DNA of 64,000 bases, taken from assembly GCF_012933545.1 (NCBI RefSeq), contig NZ_JAADJU010000001.1:372001-436000 (forward strand). Direction: 5' to 3'. The position numbers were made by a program, and so were the translations under genes. Every line of letters starts with the position of its first letter. Positions within the stretch are counted from its first letter, which is position 1. The notes below the pieces were generated by a model. It had not been told where the DNA came from. It was given only the letters and a program-made list of their open reading frames with translations, and ran no database searches. This DNA is from Rouxiella aceris (lineage in GTDB: Bacteria > Pseudomonadota > Gammaproteobacteria > Enterobacterales > Enterobacteriaceae). Positions 27,766-36,987 of the stretch are shown here, piece after piece.

Positions 27766-28680
27766 TCAGACGTCTGGGTGAGGGGGAAAACGAACGCGGT
27801 ACAGGCTAATCAGCCAGTCAATAAAAACGCGCACCCGCGGGGATAGCTGCCGATGATGCGGATATAGCGCAGATACCGACATCCCCGGACTTTGCCACTC
27901 AGTGAGTACTTCAACCAGTTGCCCGTCACGCAATGCATTTTCCAGGTGATAACGCGGTAACTGCACCAGGCCGCCGCCGCGCAGCGCGCAGATCACGTAG
28001 TTTTCTGCGTCATTGACGGTGATCCAGCTTTTAAGGTGATACGCCTGGACTTTGCCATTGACGATCAGCTCCAGCGGATAATTGACGCCACCTGCCGTAG
28101 AGAAAAAATTTACGCACTGATGGGACGCCAGTTGGTCAGGATGTTGCGGCGTGCCATGTCGACGCAGATACTCGGGGCTGGCGCAAATGACCTGCGGCAG
28201 CACCGCCAGATGGCGCGCCACCAACGATGAGTCATGCAATTTGCCGGCACGAACCACGCAATCGATCCCTTCGCGCACCAAATCTACCAGCCGGTCACCG
28301 CTACTGATCACCAACTCAATATCCGGATAGCGCGCATGAAATTCATCGATCTGCGGCAAAATAGTATGCATGGCATGAACACCGTGCAGATCAACACGCA
28401 GCACGCCACGCGGTCTGGCGACCACATGCCGCAATGAAGATTCCGCATCGTCCAACTCGGAAAGGATCTGCACACAGCGTTCATAGAATGCCTGACCATC
28501 CAAAGAAGTGCGCACATGGCGCGTGGTTCGTTCCAGCAAGCGACTGTCGAGATGGCTTTCCAGTTGTTTAATGGCATTACTGGCGGTGGCCCGTGGAATG
28601 CCAAGCTGGTCGGCCGCCTGGCTGAAACTGCCCAGTTCAACAATGCGAGTGAACAACTGCAAAGTATCAAATTTATCCAT
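27766..28680 (-). CDS. LysR-family transcriptional regulator
   Basis: 304 residues. N-terminal helix-turn-helix (FTRIVELGSFSQAADQLGIP, then RATASNAIKQLE) and a LysR substrate-binding domain. It belongs to the group of short LysR proteins that regulate a divergent dehydrogenase. The SDR gene at 28826 is divergent across 145 bp, and AT-rich T-N11-A type sequence (around 28700-28770) is present between them. Its effector is unknown. Confidence 0.9.
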   Translation of the reverse strand: MDKFDTLQLFTRIVELGSFSQAADQLGIPRATASNAIKQLESHLDSRLLERTTRHVRTSLDGQAFYERCVQILSELDDAESSLRHVVARPRGVLRVDLHGVHAMHTILPQIDEFHARYPDIELVISSGDRLVDLVREGIDCVVRAGKLHDSSLVARHLAVLPQVICASPEYLRRHGTPQHPDQLASHQCVNFFSTAGGVNYPLELIVNGKVQAYHLKSWITVNDAENYVICALRGGGLVQLPRYHLENALRDGQLVEVLTEWQSPGMSVSALYPHHRQLSPRVRVFIDWLISLYRVRFPPHPDV

Positions 28681-28825
28681 AGCTGTGACACCGCCCGGTC
28701 ATTATTAATAATAATGGAATTATCATATCAAATTATCGACCTTTATCCTCGGTGGATAAACACTATTATAAATGTCGAACCCCGTCTTAACTGACGGGTT
28801 CCCTACAACACATCGGGAGAAACAC

Positions 28826-29563
28826 ATGAACAACGCAACAAAAACAGCTCTGGTTACTGGCGCATCCCGGGGTATCGGCAGGGCTATTGCACAGCGTCTG
28901 GCAAAAGATGGCTTTACGGTTATCGTTAACTACGCGGGCAATGCCGCCAGCGCAGAAGAGACCATACAGGAGATTATCGCCCAGGGTGGCCACGCTGTGG
29001 CTATTCAGGCCGATGTCGCCAGCGAAGCCGATGTCAGCCGACTGTTTCTGCAAGCCAAAGCGATCACCGGTCAGTTGGACGTGGTGGTGCATAGCGCCGG
29101 CATTATGCCGATGGCGAAAATCACCCCGGCCGGTCTTGCCGATTTTGACAAGGTGATCCATACCAATCTGCGCGGCGCTTTTCTGGTCTTGGCCCATGCT
29201 GGCGAAGCCGTTAGTGACAATGGACGTATTATCGCGCTCTCCACCAGCGTGATCGCGAAATCCTTTCCGGCCTACGGTCCTTATATTGCCTCTAAAGCTG
29301 GCGTCGAAGGGCTGGTGCACGTACTGGCCAATGAACTCCGTGGCCGTAATATCACGGTCAACGCCGTCGCACCAGGACCAACGGGGACTGATCTGTTCTT
29401 TAACGGCAAGAGCGATGAACAGATCGCCGCGATTGCCAAACTGGCACCGCTGGAACGTATTGGCACCCCCGATGAAATCGCCAATGTTGTCGCCACATTG
29501 GCCGGCCCGGACGGTAGCTGGATAAACTCGCAGGTGATCCGCGTTAATGGTGGTTTTGCCTGA
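28826..29563 (+). CDS. Short-chain dehydrogenase/reductase (FabG-like SDR)
   Basis: 245-residue classical SDR. The start is ATG 28826, 5 nt after GGGAGA; the upstream in-frame ATG at 28772 has none. NAD(P) site TGASRGIGRAIAQRLA (about residues 11-26), NAG replaced by HSAGIMPMAK (about 90), catalytic Ser in ALSTSVIAKS, and YxxxK as YIASK (about 153). C-terminal PDGSWINSQVIRVNGGFA is typical. The substrate is not determinable; the divergent LysR regulator is the likely partner. Confidence 0.9.
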   Translation: MNNATKTALVTGASRGIGRAIAQRLAKDGFTVIVNYAGNAASAEETIQEIIAQGGHAVAIQADVASEADVSRLFLQAKAITGQLDVVVHSAGIMPMAKITPAGLADFDKVIHTNLRGAFLVLAHAGEAVSDNGRIIALSTSVIAKSFPAYGPYIASKAGVEGLVHVLANELRGRNITVNAVAPGPTGTDLFFNGKSDEQIAAIAKLAPLERIGTPDEIANVVATLAGPDGSWINSQVIRVNGGFA

Positions 29564-29576
29564 TTTCAGTCTTTGT

Positions 29577-29597
29577 GCGGATAACCTGGTTATCCGC
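29577..29597 (+). terminator. Hairpin after the SDR gene
   Basis: GCGGATAAC (29577-29585) and GTTATCCGC (29589-29597) form a perfect 9-bp stem with a 3-nt loop, 14 bp past the stop. The T-run is missing, so rho-independent termination is only likely. Confidence 0.55.
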
Positions 29598-30015
29598 GCT
29601 CCACAAGGCTGAATAATTTTCCAGGAGCAAATATCGGATATTGAGTAATCAGAAATTAATAAATAATATTTATTTTATAAAAAACAAAATAGAAATTAAA
29701 ATAACCTTATTGAACGAATTGGCAGTAATTAATAATTTCCTTACAACGCCAGCACTTAATTGCAACGAGTAACATCCCCCTATTCTCTTTTTTACCCCAT
29801 CATGCAAAACTCAGGTATTCACCCTATATTGCAATATATAAAAAATAAGCAATCATATAGCGCTTTTAGGAATTTACTTATGTCAGTAAAAACCAATATC
29901 TCGTCAAATTACTGACCAGAATAAAAAGTACTTTAGCTCACACTCCGATTTTTTCTTGACCCGGCGTTCATTTATTTATTTTGTAGTTCAAAGGGATTTT
30001 AATTAAGGATATTTT
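29598..30015. promoter_or_regulatory. AT-rich region upstream of the chitinase gene
   Basis: About 420 bp without a gene, rich in A/T tracts. It must hold the chitinase promoter. TTGACC at 29956 could be a -35 element, but no -10 box at ideal spacing was found. No operator recognised. Confidence 0.35.
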
Positions 30016-31788
30016 ATGAAGAAACTTATTTTACCTCTGCTGATTGGCAGCGCCTTATTAGTACCCCCCACTTTTGCCGCTGAACACAATCGAGCCATCA
30101 GTTATTTGACCTCATGGGGTGTGGACAATCAGGCAGAAAAAGAAATAGCCCGCGCCAAAGTCGATACACTGTTGTTATCCTTCGGTCGATGGGAAGCCAA
30201 CGGTGATATTCATATCTCTGACAATATCATTGAGGCCCCCACCGACGCTTACTGGATCTCTTCCGCCTATTTAAGCTGGACACAGTTCAAGTTCGATAAT
30301 CCGCAACACAAGGTTATGGTGGCCTTTGGCGGTCAGACTTATGAATCAATATGGAGCTATCTGCAAACCGCAGAAAACCGTGAAAAAATTGCCCAGAACC
30401 TGGTGGCGTTGCTGCAGAAAAACTTACCGGTTTATAAAAGAGTCAATGGCCAGAATCAGTACACGCAGGTGGGAACCACCCAGTTGGACGGTATCGACTT
30501 TGACTTTGAAAAAGGCGCTCGTGTCACCGCGGAAGAAAACGCCAATCTGCTGGATCTGGCTAAACGCGTCCGTCAGAAAATTGCTTTGTTGCCCACTAAA
30601 AAACTGCTCAGCCTGACCACCTACCACGTCGGGGCAGACCCGATTGAATGCGCCAATGTTGCGGTGACTCAGGATTGTTCCTACATTGAACCTTCTCGCT
30701 CTCCTCATCACGGTGAAGTACTGCCACTGCTTAAAAATGGCAAAGACGTCTTCGACTTCTTTAACGTGATGGCCTATGACGCAGGTAAACGTTTTAAATA
30801 CGATGTCGCCATGGCCAACTATGCGAGAGCCGTGGGTACGCCAGCTAAAATCGTGCTGGGGGCAACGATTAACCAGCAATGGGGACCAGAAGGCAGCTTC
30901 GTCGAAAATTATCAAAATAACATTGAGCGCGCCGCATGGCAGGCACGCAATAACTACGGCGGCTTTTTCGTCTGGACTCTCGGCTCCAATACACAAAGCA
31001 TGCCTTTCGCCGAACAGGTGAATTACATCAACCATATGAAAGAAGCCGCTGAAGAAGCTGCTGGTACAGAAGATTTGGTGAAACCGACCACACCAACCGC
31101 ACTGCAAGCCACAGTCAACAAGGGCAGCATCTCGCTGAACTGGAAAGCTTCTACGGATAATATTGCGGTCACCAGCTACCAGATCCACCGTAATGGCAGC
31201 AATTACAGTACCACCACCAGCACTCAGTGGACGGATCCATCGGCACTTGCTGGCGTGGAATACCGCTATTTTGTAAAAGCCAGGGATGCCGCCGGTAATC
31301 TCTCCGCGGCCAGCAACGAAGTAAAAGCTAAAATCGAATCGACCCAGGAGCAGGTAAAACCCAACGCGCCGACCGGTTTGAGTCAGTTGTCGGCCACCAG
31401 CAATAGCCTGAGTATTAAATGGCAGGCGGTGAGCAACACCACGATTAAGCACTACCAGGTATGGCGCGATGGCATCAAGGTGAAAACAGTTACCGCAACT
31501 CAGTTCCAGGATACAGGACTGGCCGCCGGTAAAACCTACACCTACTACGTTACTGCCGAAAGCGACAAGGGTCTGATATCCAGCGCCAGCAGCACACTCC
31601 AAGCCAAAACCCAGGATGAGCAGGTCGTCACACCAGGCCCAGCAGAAGGTGACTGGAAAGTGGGCGTCAACTATAAAGTGGGTGAAGTCGTGACTTATCA
31701 GGGTAAAAAATATCGCTGCCTGCAGGCGCACCCGGCTATGGCACACTGGAACCCGGCTGCAGCGGGCTCGCTGTGGCAGTTGCAGTAA
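30016..31788 (+). CDS. Secreted GH18 chitinase with two FnIII domains and a chitin-binding module
   Basis: 590 residues. Signal peptide (MKKLILPLLIGSALLVPPTF, cleavage near FA-AEH). The GH18 domain covers about residues 24-345; its catalytic motif DxxDxDxE is DGIDFDFE at 158-165, intact. Two fibronectin type III domains follow (about 357-440 and 450-533: LSLNWKAS-type strand SISLNWKASTD and SLSIKWQAVS), then a CBM5/12 module at the C-terminus (WKVGVNYKVGEVVTYQGKKY to HWNPAAAGSLWQLQ). It should be exported and degrade chitin of insects, fungi or crustaceans. A second chitin-binding protein lies at 47211, so chitin use may be a trait of this organism. ATG 30016 is preceded by AAGGA. Confidence 0.93.
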   Translation: MKKLILPLLIGSALLVPPTFAAEHNRAISYLTSWGVDNQAEKEIARAKVDTLLLSFGRWEANGDIHISDNIIEAPTDAYWISSAYLSWTQFKFDNPQHKVMVAFGGQTYESIWSYLQTAENREKIAQNLVALLQKNLPVYKRVNGQNQYTQVGTTQLDGIDFDFEKGARVTAEENANLLDLAKRVRQKIALLPTKKLLSLTTYHVGADPIECANVAVTQDCSYIEPSRSPHHGEVLPLLKNGKDVFDFFNVMAYDAGKRFKYDVAMANYARAVGTPAKIVLGATINQQWGPEGSFVENYQNNIERAAWQARNNYGGFFVWTLGSNTQSMPFAEQVNYINHMKEAAEEAAGTEDLVKPTTPTALQATVNKGSISLNWKASTDNIAVTSYQIHRNGSNYSTTTSTQWTDPSALAGVEYRYFVKARDAAGNLSAASNEVKAKIESTQEQVKPNAPTGLSQLSATSNSLSIKWQAVSNTTIKHYQVWRDGIKVKTVTATQFQDTGLAAGKTYTYYVTAESDKGLISSASSTLQAKTQDEQVVTPGPAEGDWKVGVNYKVGEVVTYQGKKYRCLQAHPAMAHWNPAAAGSLWQLQ

Positions 31789-31830
31789 GCGGTTAATCTC
31801 CACACTTTTTAGTTTCAGGGGTTAATCAAT

Positions 31831-31852
31831 AAAAAAGGCCGGTTGCCCGGCC
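31831..31852 (-). terminator. Intrinsic terminator inside the repeat element
   Basis: On the minus strand the stem GGCCGG/CCGGCC (31837-31852, loop of 4) is followed by six T residues (31831-31836 are AAAAAA on the plus strand). It is placed to stop leftward transcription from the second methionine-type operon before it runs into the convergent chitinase gene. Confidence 0.7.
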
Positions 31853-32001
31853 TGAGTTTGATGACAAAGTCGTCTTGATGATCGAGATACCCGGGCATAG
31901 CACACCTGGGGGCGCTCCGGCGGGCAAGCCCGCTACGACCCCAACGGTGCACTCTCCCTAATAACGGACTTTGTCAGCAGTCTGAGGCCGGTTGCCCGGC
32001 C
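31837..32001. repeat. 165-bp palindromic repeat element
   Basis: Two identical copies of the 16-bp stem-loop GGCCGGTTGCCCGGCC lie at 31837-31852 and 31986-32001. Just inside them are TGACAAAGTC (31862-31871) and its exact complement GACTTTGTCA (31967-31976). The core contains GC-rich stem sequence (GGCGGGCAAGCCCGC). The arrangement resembles an enterobacterial intergenic repeat (ERIC/REP or MITE-like), present in the convergent gap between the chitinase and metQ-like genes. Confidence 0.7.
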
Positions 32002-32010
32002 TTACTAAAA

Positions 32011-32814
32011 TCAGTTATTAACCGGAATAACAGCACCTTTATATTTGGTGCGGATCCAGTCCTGGATCTCTTTCGAATGCAGAACTTTTACCAGTGCGAC
32101 GATATCTGGCTTATTCTCATCACCACGGTGAACGGTAATGATATTGGCATAGGGGTTATTCTCGCCGCTTTCAACCGCGATGGGGCCTTTTACCGGGTCG
32201 AGACCGGCATCAATGGCGTAGTTGGCGTTGATCACTACCGCATCCCCTTCATTGTTGTTGTACATCTGCGGCAGCAGTGCACCTTCAACGTTAGCCAGGA
32301 AGTTCAGGTGTTTCGGGTTGGAAACGATATCGGTAATGCGTGCATCCACCTTGCTCACGCCAGGTTTCAGTTTGATCACCCCTTCTTTCTCAAAAATCGA
32401 CAGGATACGGCCTTCTTCAGCCACAGCGTCACGCATAATCACTTTACCGTTCTCTGGCAGGTCTTTCAGTGATTTGTACTTTTTCGAGTAGATACCAATT
32501 GGCTCAATATGGATGGCACCGGCGCTGACAAAGTCATAACTTTTATCGTCGGCATGATCTTTCAGCACGCTTTTCAAATAAGGAATGTGCTGGAAATAGT
32601 TGGCGTCGATATCATGACTGGCTAGCGCAGTGTTCGGCAGAATGTAATCCTGGAAAGGTTTGATCTCCAGATCGATACCCTGCTTGGCCAGAATAGGCTT
32701 TGCCTGCTCGAGGATCTCGGCGTGCGGCACGTTAGAAGCGCCAACGGTCAACGTATCAGCCCATGCACTCAGGCTCAGTGTTGCCGCGATCAGCAGCGTC
32801 AGTGTTTTTTTCAT
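32011..32814 (-). CDS. Methionine-type periplasmic binding protein (NlpA/MetQ family), non-lipidated
   Basis: 267 residues from ATG 32814 (MKKTLTLLIAATLSLSAWA); the open frame continues to 32868 but its extra residues overlap the permease gene. The signal peptide ends SAWA-DTL and has no lipobox cysteine, so the protein is soluble, unlike classical MetQ. NVPHAEILEQ, DIDANYFQHIPYLKS and VINANYAIDAGLDP are NlpA/MetQ motifs. It is the last gene of an N-I-Q operon. It shares its family with the protein at 12119, so the window encodes two such systems with distinct binding proteins. Confidence 0.9.
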   Translation of the reverse strand: MKKTLTLLIAATLSLSAWADTLTVGASNVPHAEILEQAKPILAKQGIDLEIKPFQDYILPNTALASHDIDANYFQHIPYLKSVLKDHADDKSYDFVSAGAIHIEPIGIYSKKYKSLKDLPENGKVIMRDAVAEEGRILSIFEKEGVIKLKPGVSKVDARITDIVSNPKHLNFLANVEGALLPQMYNNNEGDAVVINANYAIDAGLDPVKGPIAVESGENNPYANIITVHRGDENKPDIVALVKVLHSKEIQDWIRTKYKGAVIPVNN

Positions 32815-32833
32815 TTTATTTTTCCTAAAAAAG

Positions 32834-33502
32834 TTAACGTTTGTCGAGCCGAGTAGTGAGGGCATCACCTAAGAACTGGATGATAAAAACAATCACCAGG
32901 ATCATTACTGTGGCAACCAGGGTGACATCACCGTGGTTGCGCTGAAAACCCTCCAGATAGGCCAGGTTTCCCAGACCGCCTGCGCCAATCACCCCCGCCA
33001 TCGCGCTATAACTGACCAGCGCAATCAGCGTGACGGTAATGCCGGAGACCAGCGCCGGAGATGACTCCGGCAGCAGCACGCGAAAAATCAGAGTACTGAT
33101 ACGTGCGCCCATCGACCGCGAGGCTTCAATCACCCCTTTGTCGACTTCACGCAGACTAATTTCCACCAGACGGGCATAGAAAGGTGCCGCACCGACGATC
33201 AGCGCTGGCAGTGCGGCATTCGCGCCGAGAATGGTGCCAATTAGCGTTTTGGTAAACGGGATCAGCAAGACAATCAAAATGATAAACGGGATCGAACGGA
33301 ACACGTTGACCAGCACCGAAATCACCGAATATGCCGCGCGATTCTGAAACAGTCCGCCGCGAGCAGTCAGGAACAGCACCAGCCCAAGCACAATGCCCAG
33401 CACAAAGGTGGCAGCACCGGAAAGCGCGGTCATATACAGAGTTTCACCGGTGGCGGCCCACAGCTGTGCCAGCTTGAGATGAGGAAACAGGGTGTCAAAC
33501 AT
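32834..33502 (-). CDS. Methionine-type ABC transporter permease (MetI family)
   Basis: 222-residue inner-membrane permease. Family features: LSGAATFVLGIVLGLVLF first helix, VFRSIPFIILIVLLIPFT, and the ATPase-contact loop VIEASRSMGARISTLIFRVLLPESSPAL. GGLGNLAYLEGFQR is also typical. It overlaps the ATPase gene by 8 bp and is followed by the binding-protein gene after 19 bp. Confidence 0.92.
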   Translation of the reverse strand: MFDTLFPHLKLAQLWAATGETLYMTALSGAATFVLGIVLGLVLFLTARGGLFQNRAAYSVISVLVNVFRSIPFIILIVLLIPFTKTLIGTILGANAALPALIVGAAPFYARLVEISLREVDKGVIEASRSMGARISTLIFRVLLPESSPALVSGITVTLIALVSYSAMAGVIGAGGLGNLAYLEGFQRNHGDVTLVATVMILVIVFIIQFLGDALTTRLDKR

Positions 33503-34520
33503 GGGTCACCACCTCGGTGGTAATGTCATAGCGATGTAAATCCGCCAAAATACGCTCAAGCTGGCTGTCGCTGGCCGCGACCTGTAACCACAGCTCGCCA
33601 AAGGTTCCGTGAGTGGTTTGCGTCATTTTTCCATGCAAAATATTAAATGGCAGGGCATATTTCAGCGTCAGTTCGCCGACGATCGGCTGCTGAGTGCTGA
33701 CCCCAATAAAGGTCAGCTTTAATACGCAACCGCCCTGGGCATCCACCAACTGCGGATTAAACGGCGTATTGGCGCTGCTGTATTCGGTCGTCTGTTTGAC
33801 AAACTGACGGGTGATCGGCTGTTGCGGATGAGTAAATACCGACAGCACTTCGCCCTCTTCCACAATGCGCCCGGCTTCCATCACCGCCACGCGATGACAG
33901 ATTTTGCGCACCACATGCATCTCATGAGTGATCAGCACAATCGTCAGCTGTAGCTGGCGGTTAATGCTCAGCAGCAGATCAAGAATTGAATCGGTGGTTT
34001 GCGGATCGAGCGCCGAAGTGGCCTCATCACACAACAGCACATCCGGGTTATTTGCCAGCGCACGAGCAATCCCCACGCGCTGCTTCTGTCCGCCGCTAAG
34101 TTGCGCCGGATAGGTATCTTCTTTACCGGTCAGACCAACAAGTCCAATCAACTCCTGCACTCGCTGCTTGATCACCGCTTTCGAAGCACCGGCAATTTGC
34201 AGGGGAAAGGCAATATTTTCGCTGACGGTCCGCGACCACAGCAAATTGAAATGCTGGAACACCATACTGATTTTAAGCCGTGCCCGGCGCAGCTGTTCAC
34301 CAGTGGCATCAGTGATGCACTGACCGGCGATGGTTACGCTGCCGGACGTGGGTTTTTCCAAACCGTTCAGTAAACGAATCAGGGTACTTTTCCCTGCACC
34401 GCTATAACCAATAATGCCGTAAATCTGCCCTTGCTCTACCTGAAAACTGACGTCTTCAACGGCAGTTACCGGACCCGAACTGGCGTTGAATACTTTAGAA
34501 ACGTTGCGTAAAACTATCAT
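33495..34520 (-). CDS. Methionine-type ABC transporter ATPase (MetN family)
   Basis: 341 residues from ATG 34520 (MIVLRNVSKVF), which fits the usual MetN opening; an ATG eight codons upstream (34544) is also in frame. Walker [11 protein letters not shown], signature [15 protein letters not shown], Walker [17 protein letters not shown] and THEMHVVRKICHRVAVM, followed by the C-terminal NIL domain (QGGCVLKLTFIGVSTQQPIV). First gene of the N-I-Q operon. With the other such system at 10471-12961 this gives two paralogous importers, at least one of which is likely to serve another substrate than methionine. Confidence 0.92.
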   Translation of the reverse strand: MIVLRNVSKVFNASSGPVTAVEDVSFQVEQGQIYGIIGYSGAGKSTLIRLLNGLEKPTSGSVTIAGQCITDATGEQLRRARLKISMVFQHFNLLWSRTVSENIAFPLQIAGASKAVIKQRVQELIGLVGLTGKEDTYPAQLSGGQKQRVGIARALANNPDVLLCDEATSALDPQTTDSILDLLLSINRQLQLTIVLITHEMHVVRKICHRVAVMEAGRIVEEGEVLSVFTHPQQPITRQFVKQTTEYSSANTPFNPQLVDAQGGCVLKLTFIGVSTQQPIVGELTLKYALPFNILHGKMTQTTHGTFGELWLQVAASDSQLERILADLHRYDITTEVVTHV

Positions 34521-34755
34521 TCGTTGCCTGTTATCTGCCGTCATATCAGCGAAATCGGCTGATTAATTGAAATGATGATTTTTCATTTATTATTGATAAA
34601 ACTAATCGCTAAGCGATATTAGTCAGGTCGCTAAATATTGCAAACGACTTAAAAATTATGGCTTATAACCAAAATGAAGATTTGATTTAAATTTAATCAA
34701 GAAATTATCGAAAGGAGGAATAAGCGGCGAGCAAAGCAAGGTCTAATACGACCTG

Positions 34756-35730
34756 CTATTCACTTTGGCCAAAGCGGGCACGATATTGCGCCGGGGTGGT
34801 GGCGAACTGACGGCGGAAATAGAGACGGAAGTTGGTGGTACTGCCAAAACCAGACACCTCGGCAATGCGCATAATGGTCAAGCTGCTCTCTTCCAACAGA
34901 CCACGGGCTTTGCTGAGTCGTTCGGCCATTAGCCAACGCGCCGGAGTGGTACCGGTAGCATCCTTGAAACGGCGCAAAAAGGTGCGCGTACTCATGCCGA
35001 CTGACTGGGCCAGTGCGGCAATAGGTGCCTCGGCGGGAAGCTCCCGCCGCAGACGATCCAACAATGGCCCAAGTCGGGCACTTTCGTATTGACTCGGCAC
35101 CGCCCGTTCGACGAACTGTGCCTGACCGCCGTCGCGATGGGGCGGGATCACCAGTCGACGGGCGACCATATTGGCTTTGGCGGCACCAAAGTCGCGCCTC
35201 ACCAGATGCAGGCAAAGATCGATACCTGCAGCGCTACCGGCGGCGGTCAGTACCTGGCCATTATCAATATAGAGCACATCGGCTACCACGCTGATATCCG
35301 GATAACGCGCCGCCAGCATTTCGCTGTAACGCCAGTGGGTGGTGGCGCGGCCGCCCCGCAATAGTCCGGCCTGCGCCAGAACAAAGGCGCCGGAACATAT
35401 AGAGAGAATGCGCGCACCACGAACATGAGCTGCCTGTAATGCCAAGATCAGGTTATCCGGAGCGGGTCTGTCGATATGGGTCCAGCCGGGGATAATAATG
35501 GTGCCAGCCTGCTCCAGCAATTCCAGCCCGCCATCCACCAGTACGCGAATACCGCCACTCGCTCGCAGCTCGCCGGGGTCAACGCTGGCCACGGCAAACT
35601 GATACCAGTTATCGCCCATCTCAGGTCGGCGCAGGCCAAACACTTCAACGGCAATGCTGAATTCAAAAGTGCAAAGACCGTCATAGGCCAGTGCGACAAC
35701 AGAAAGATTATCAGGGAATAATTTTGGCAT
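34756..35730 (-). CDS. ftrA: GlxA/FtrA-type AraC-family transcriptional regulator
   Basis: 324 residues: an N-terminal DJ-1/PfpI-like domain (about 10-180, with ILSICSGAFVLAQAGLL around the nucleophile-elbow cysteine) and a C-terminal AraC helix-turn-helix (about 220-320: SVGMSTRTFLRRFKDATG, then IAEVSGFGSTTNFRLYFRR). This matches E. coli FtrA (YafR-like GlxA family). It is divergent from a rhodanese gene with an 86-bp gap, so it may control it. Regulatory targets and ligand are not known from sequence. Confidence 0.88.
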   Translation of the reverse strand: MPKLFPDNLSVVALAYDGLCTFEFSIAVEVFGLRRPEMGDNWYQFAVASVDPGELRASGGIRVLVDGGLELLEQAGTIIIPGWTHIDRPAPDNLILALQAAHVRGARILSICSGAFVLAQAGLLRGGRATTHWRYSEMLAARYPDISVVADVLYIDNGQVLTAAGSAAGIDLCLHLVRRDFGAAKANMVARRLVIPPHRDGGQAQFVERAVPSQYESARLGPLLDRLRRELPAEAPIAALAQSVGMSTRTFLRRFKDATGTTPARWLMAERLSKARGLLEESSLTIMRIAEVSGFGSTTNFRLYFRRQFATTPAQYRARFGQSE

Positions 35731-35816
35731 GATTCAGATGTTATATGTCATTAGTGCCATCTTCCAGCGAAAGCTGTGCCGGGCTTACTATAAAGCCTGA
35801 CCCACAGGAGAATAAC

Positions 35817-36215
35817 ATGAGCTATGTATCTGAAATAAAAGCAGCTTCACCAGAGGATGCCCGCGTCTGGTTTGCCAAACGCCTGACGCTGGAAACCGAC
35901 TGTGCCGATGTGCACGCCGCCATGAACGCCAATGAGATGGATTTTGTCCTGTTACAGGTGGTCGGCCAGCCGCAGGCTTTCCGGCAACGGCATATCCCCG
36001 GGGCATTGCATCTGCCGCATCGGGAAATGACCGAACAGCGCATGTCACAATGGCCAAAAGATCAACTGTTCGTGGTGTACTGCGCGGGTCCGCACTGTAA
36101 CGGCGCCGAACGTGCAGCATTAAAGCTGGCAGAGCTTGGCCGACCGGTCAAGGTGATGATTGGCGGGATCACCGGCTGGGAAGATGAAGGCTATGCCTTC
36201 GCAACCGGCGAATAG
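35817..36215 (+). CDS. Rhodanese-domain protein
   Basis: 132 residues from ATG 35817, six nt after CAGGAG; the open frame extends upstream to 35745 without a binding site. Single rhodanese domain: VLLQVVGQPQAFRQRHIPGA, the active-site loop VVYCAGPHCNGAERAALKL with catalytic Cys about residue 85, and VMIGGITGWEDEGYAF. Such domains carry persulfide sulfur. It is divergent from ftrA and precedes the racemase/desulfhydrase cluster, so a link to cysteine sulfur handling is possible. Confidence 0.88.
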   Translation: MSYVSEIKAASPEDARVWFAKRLTLETDCADVHAAMNANEMDFVLLQVVGQPQAFRQRHIPGALHLPHREMTEQRMSQWPKDQLFVVYCAGPHCNGAERAALKLAELGRPVKVMIGGITGWEDEGYAFATGE

Positions 36216-36237
36216 TCAGGGTAAATAAGCCGAATGC

Positions 36238-36987
36238 TCAAAGCGTTGTTTGCTGCATAAAGCCATCTGCAAACTGATGTCCGCTGTTTTGCCACAAGCT
36301 GACACAGGTCTGCGCCAACACCGCGGTGGGATCGATCGACAATAACTGCGCTGGCGACTTGATAGCCGCCAGCGCCACAGGCACTTCGGTACAAGCGAGG
36401 ATTAAACGCTCGGCACCGCGAGCCAGCAGAGCATTGGCCAACTGTTGCAATAACCTGCCCGCCGTCTGTAACTCACCGCGTTTTACCGCATAGCAGCCTG
36501 GTACAAACCATTGCTGCATCTCCTGCTCATCAGGCAATAGGGAGTCGATACCCAACTCAGCCAGACGCTGCTGATACCACCCCGCCGCCAGCGTGCCCTG
36601 GGTAGCAATCAGCCCCACGCGTGCGGGGCGAGGTGATAAACGCGCCACCTGTTCCACCGTCACCTGCGCGATATGCAAGATAGGCGCCCGACTGGCGGCA
36701 GCCAGTGGTGCATACCAGTGATGCGCCGTATTACAGGGCATGACGATATGACTGACCGCGAGACGATTAAGCTGCTCGACGGCATGCAGTAACTGCGGCA
36801 GCGGCGACTCGCCGGTTCCCGCCAGCGCTTTTTGCCGATCGGCAATTTGTGGCACATTCCAGGTCACCACCGGCAGATGATCCTGGTCACGTTGCGCGGG
36901 CGTGCTGGCGAGGATTTTTTGTAATAAATCCAGGGTCGCCAGCGGTCCCATGCCGCCAATAACGCCCAATAACAGGGTTTCAGCCAT
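36238..36987 (-). CDS. Aspartate/glutamate-type amino-acid racemase
   Basis: 249-residue racemase of the Asp/Glu/hydantoin superfamily, like YgeA or aspartate racemase. It has both catalytic cysteines: [11 protein letters not shown] (Cys about residue 86) and [12 protein letters not shown] (Cys about 198). [15 protein letters not shown] is the N-terminal signature. PLP-independent inversion of an amino acid is expected, in the cytoplasm. It overlaps the desulfhydrase gene by 8 bp, so the two are translated together, which suggests it feeds a D- or L-amino acid to that PLP enzyme. Confidence 0.88.
   Translation of the reverse strand: MAETLLLGVIGGMGPLATLDLLQKILASTPAQRDQDHLPVVTWNVPQIADRQKALAGTGESPLPQLLHAVEQLNRLAVSHIVMPCNTAHHWYAPLAAASRAPILHIAQVTVEQVARLSPRPARVGLIATQGTLAAGWYQQRLAELGIDSLLPDEQEMQQWFVPGCYAVKRGELQTAGRLLQQLANALLARGAERLILACTEVPVALAAIKSPAQLLSIDPTAVLAQTCVSLWQNSGHQFADGFMQQTTL

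Noticed and set aside
30424-31803. 459-codon open frame on the minus strand opposite the chitinase gene
   Set aside because: It is an antisense shadow of a gene with clear GH18, FnIII and chitin-binding domains; no domain, signal or ribosome site supports it.
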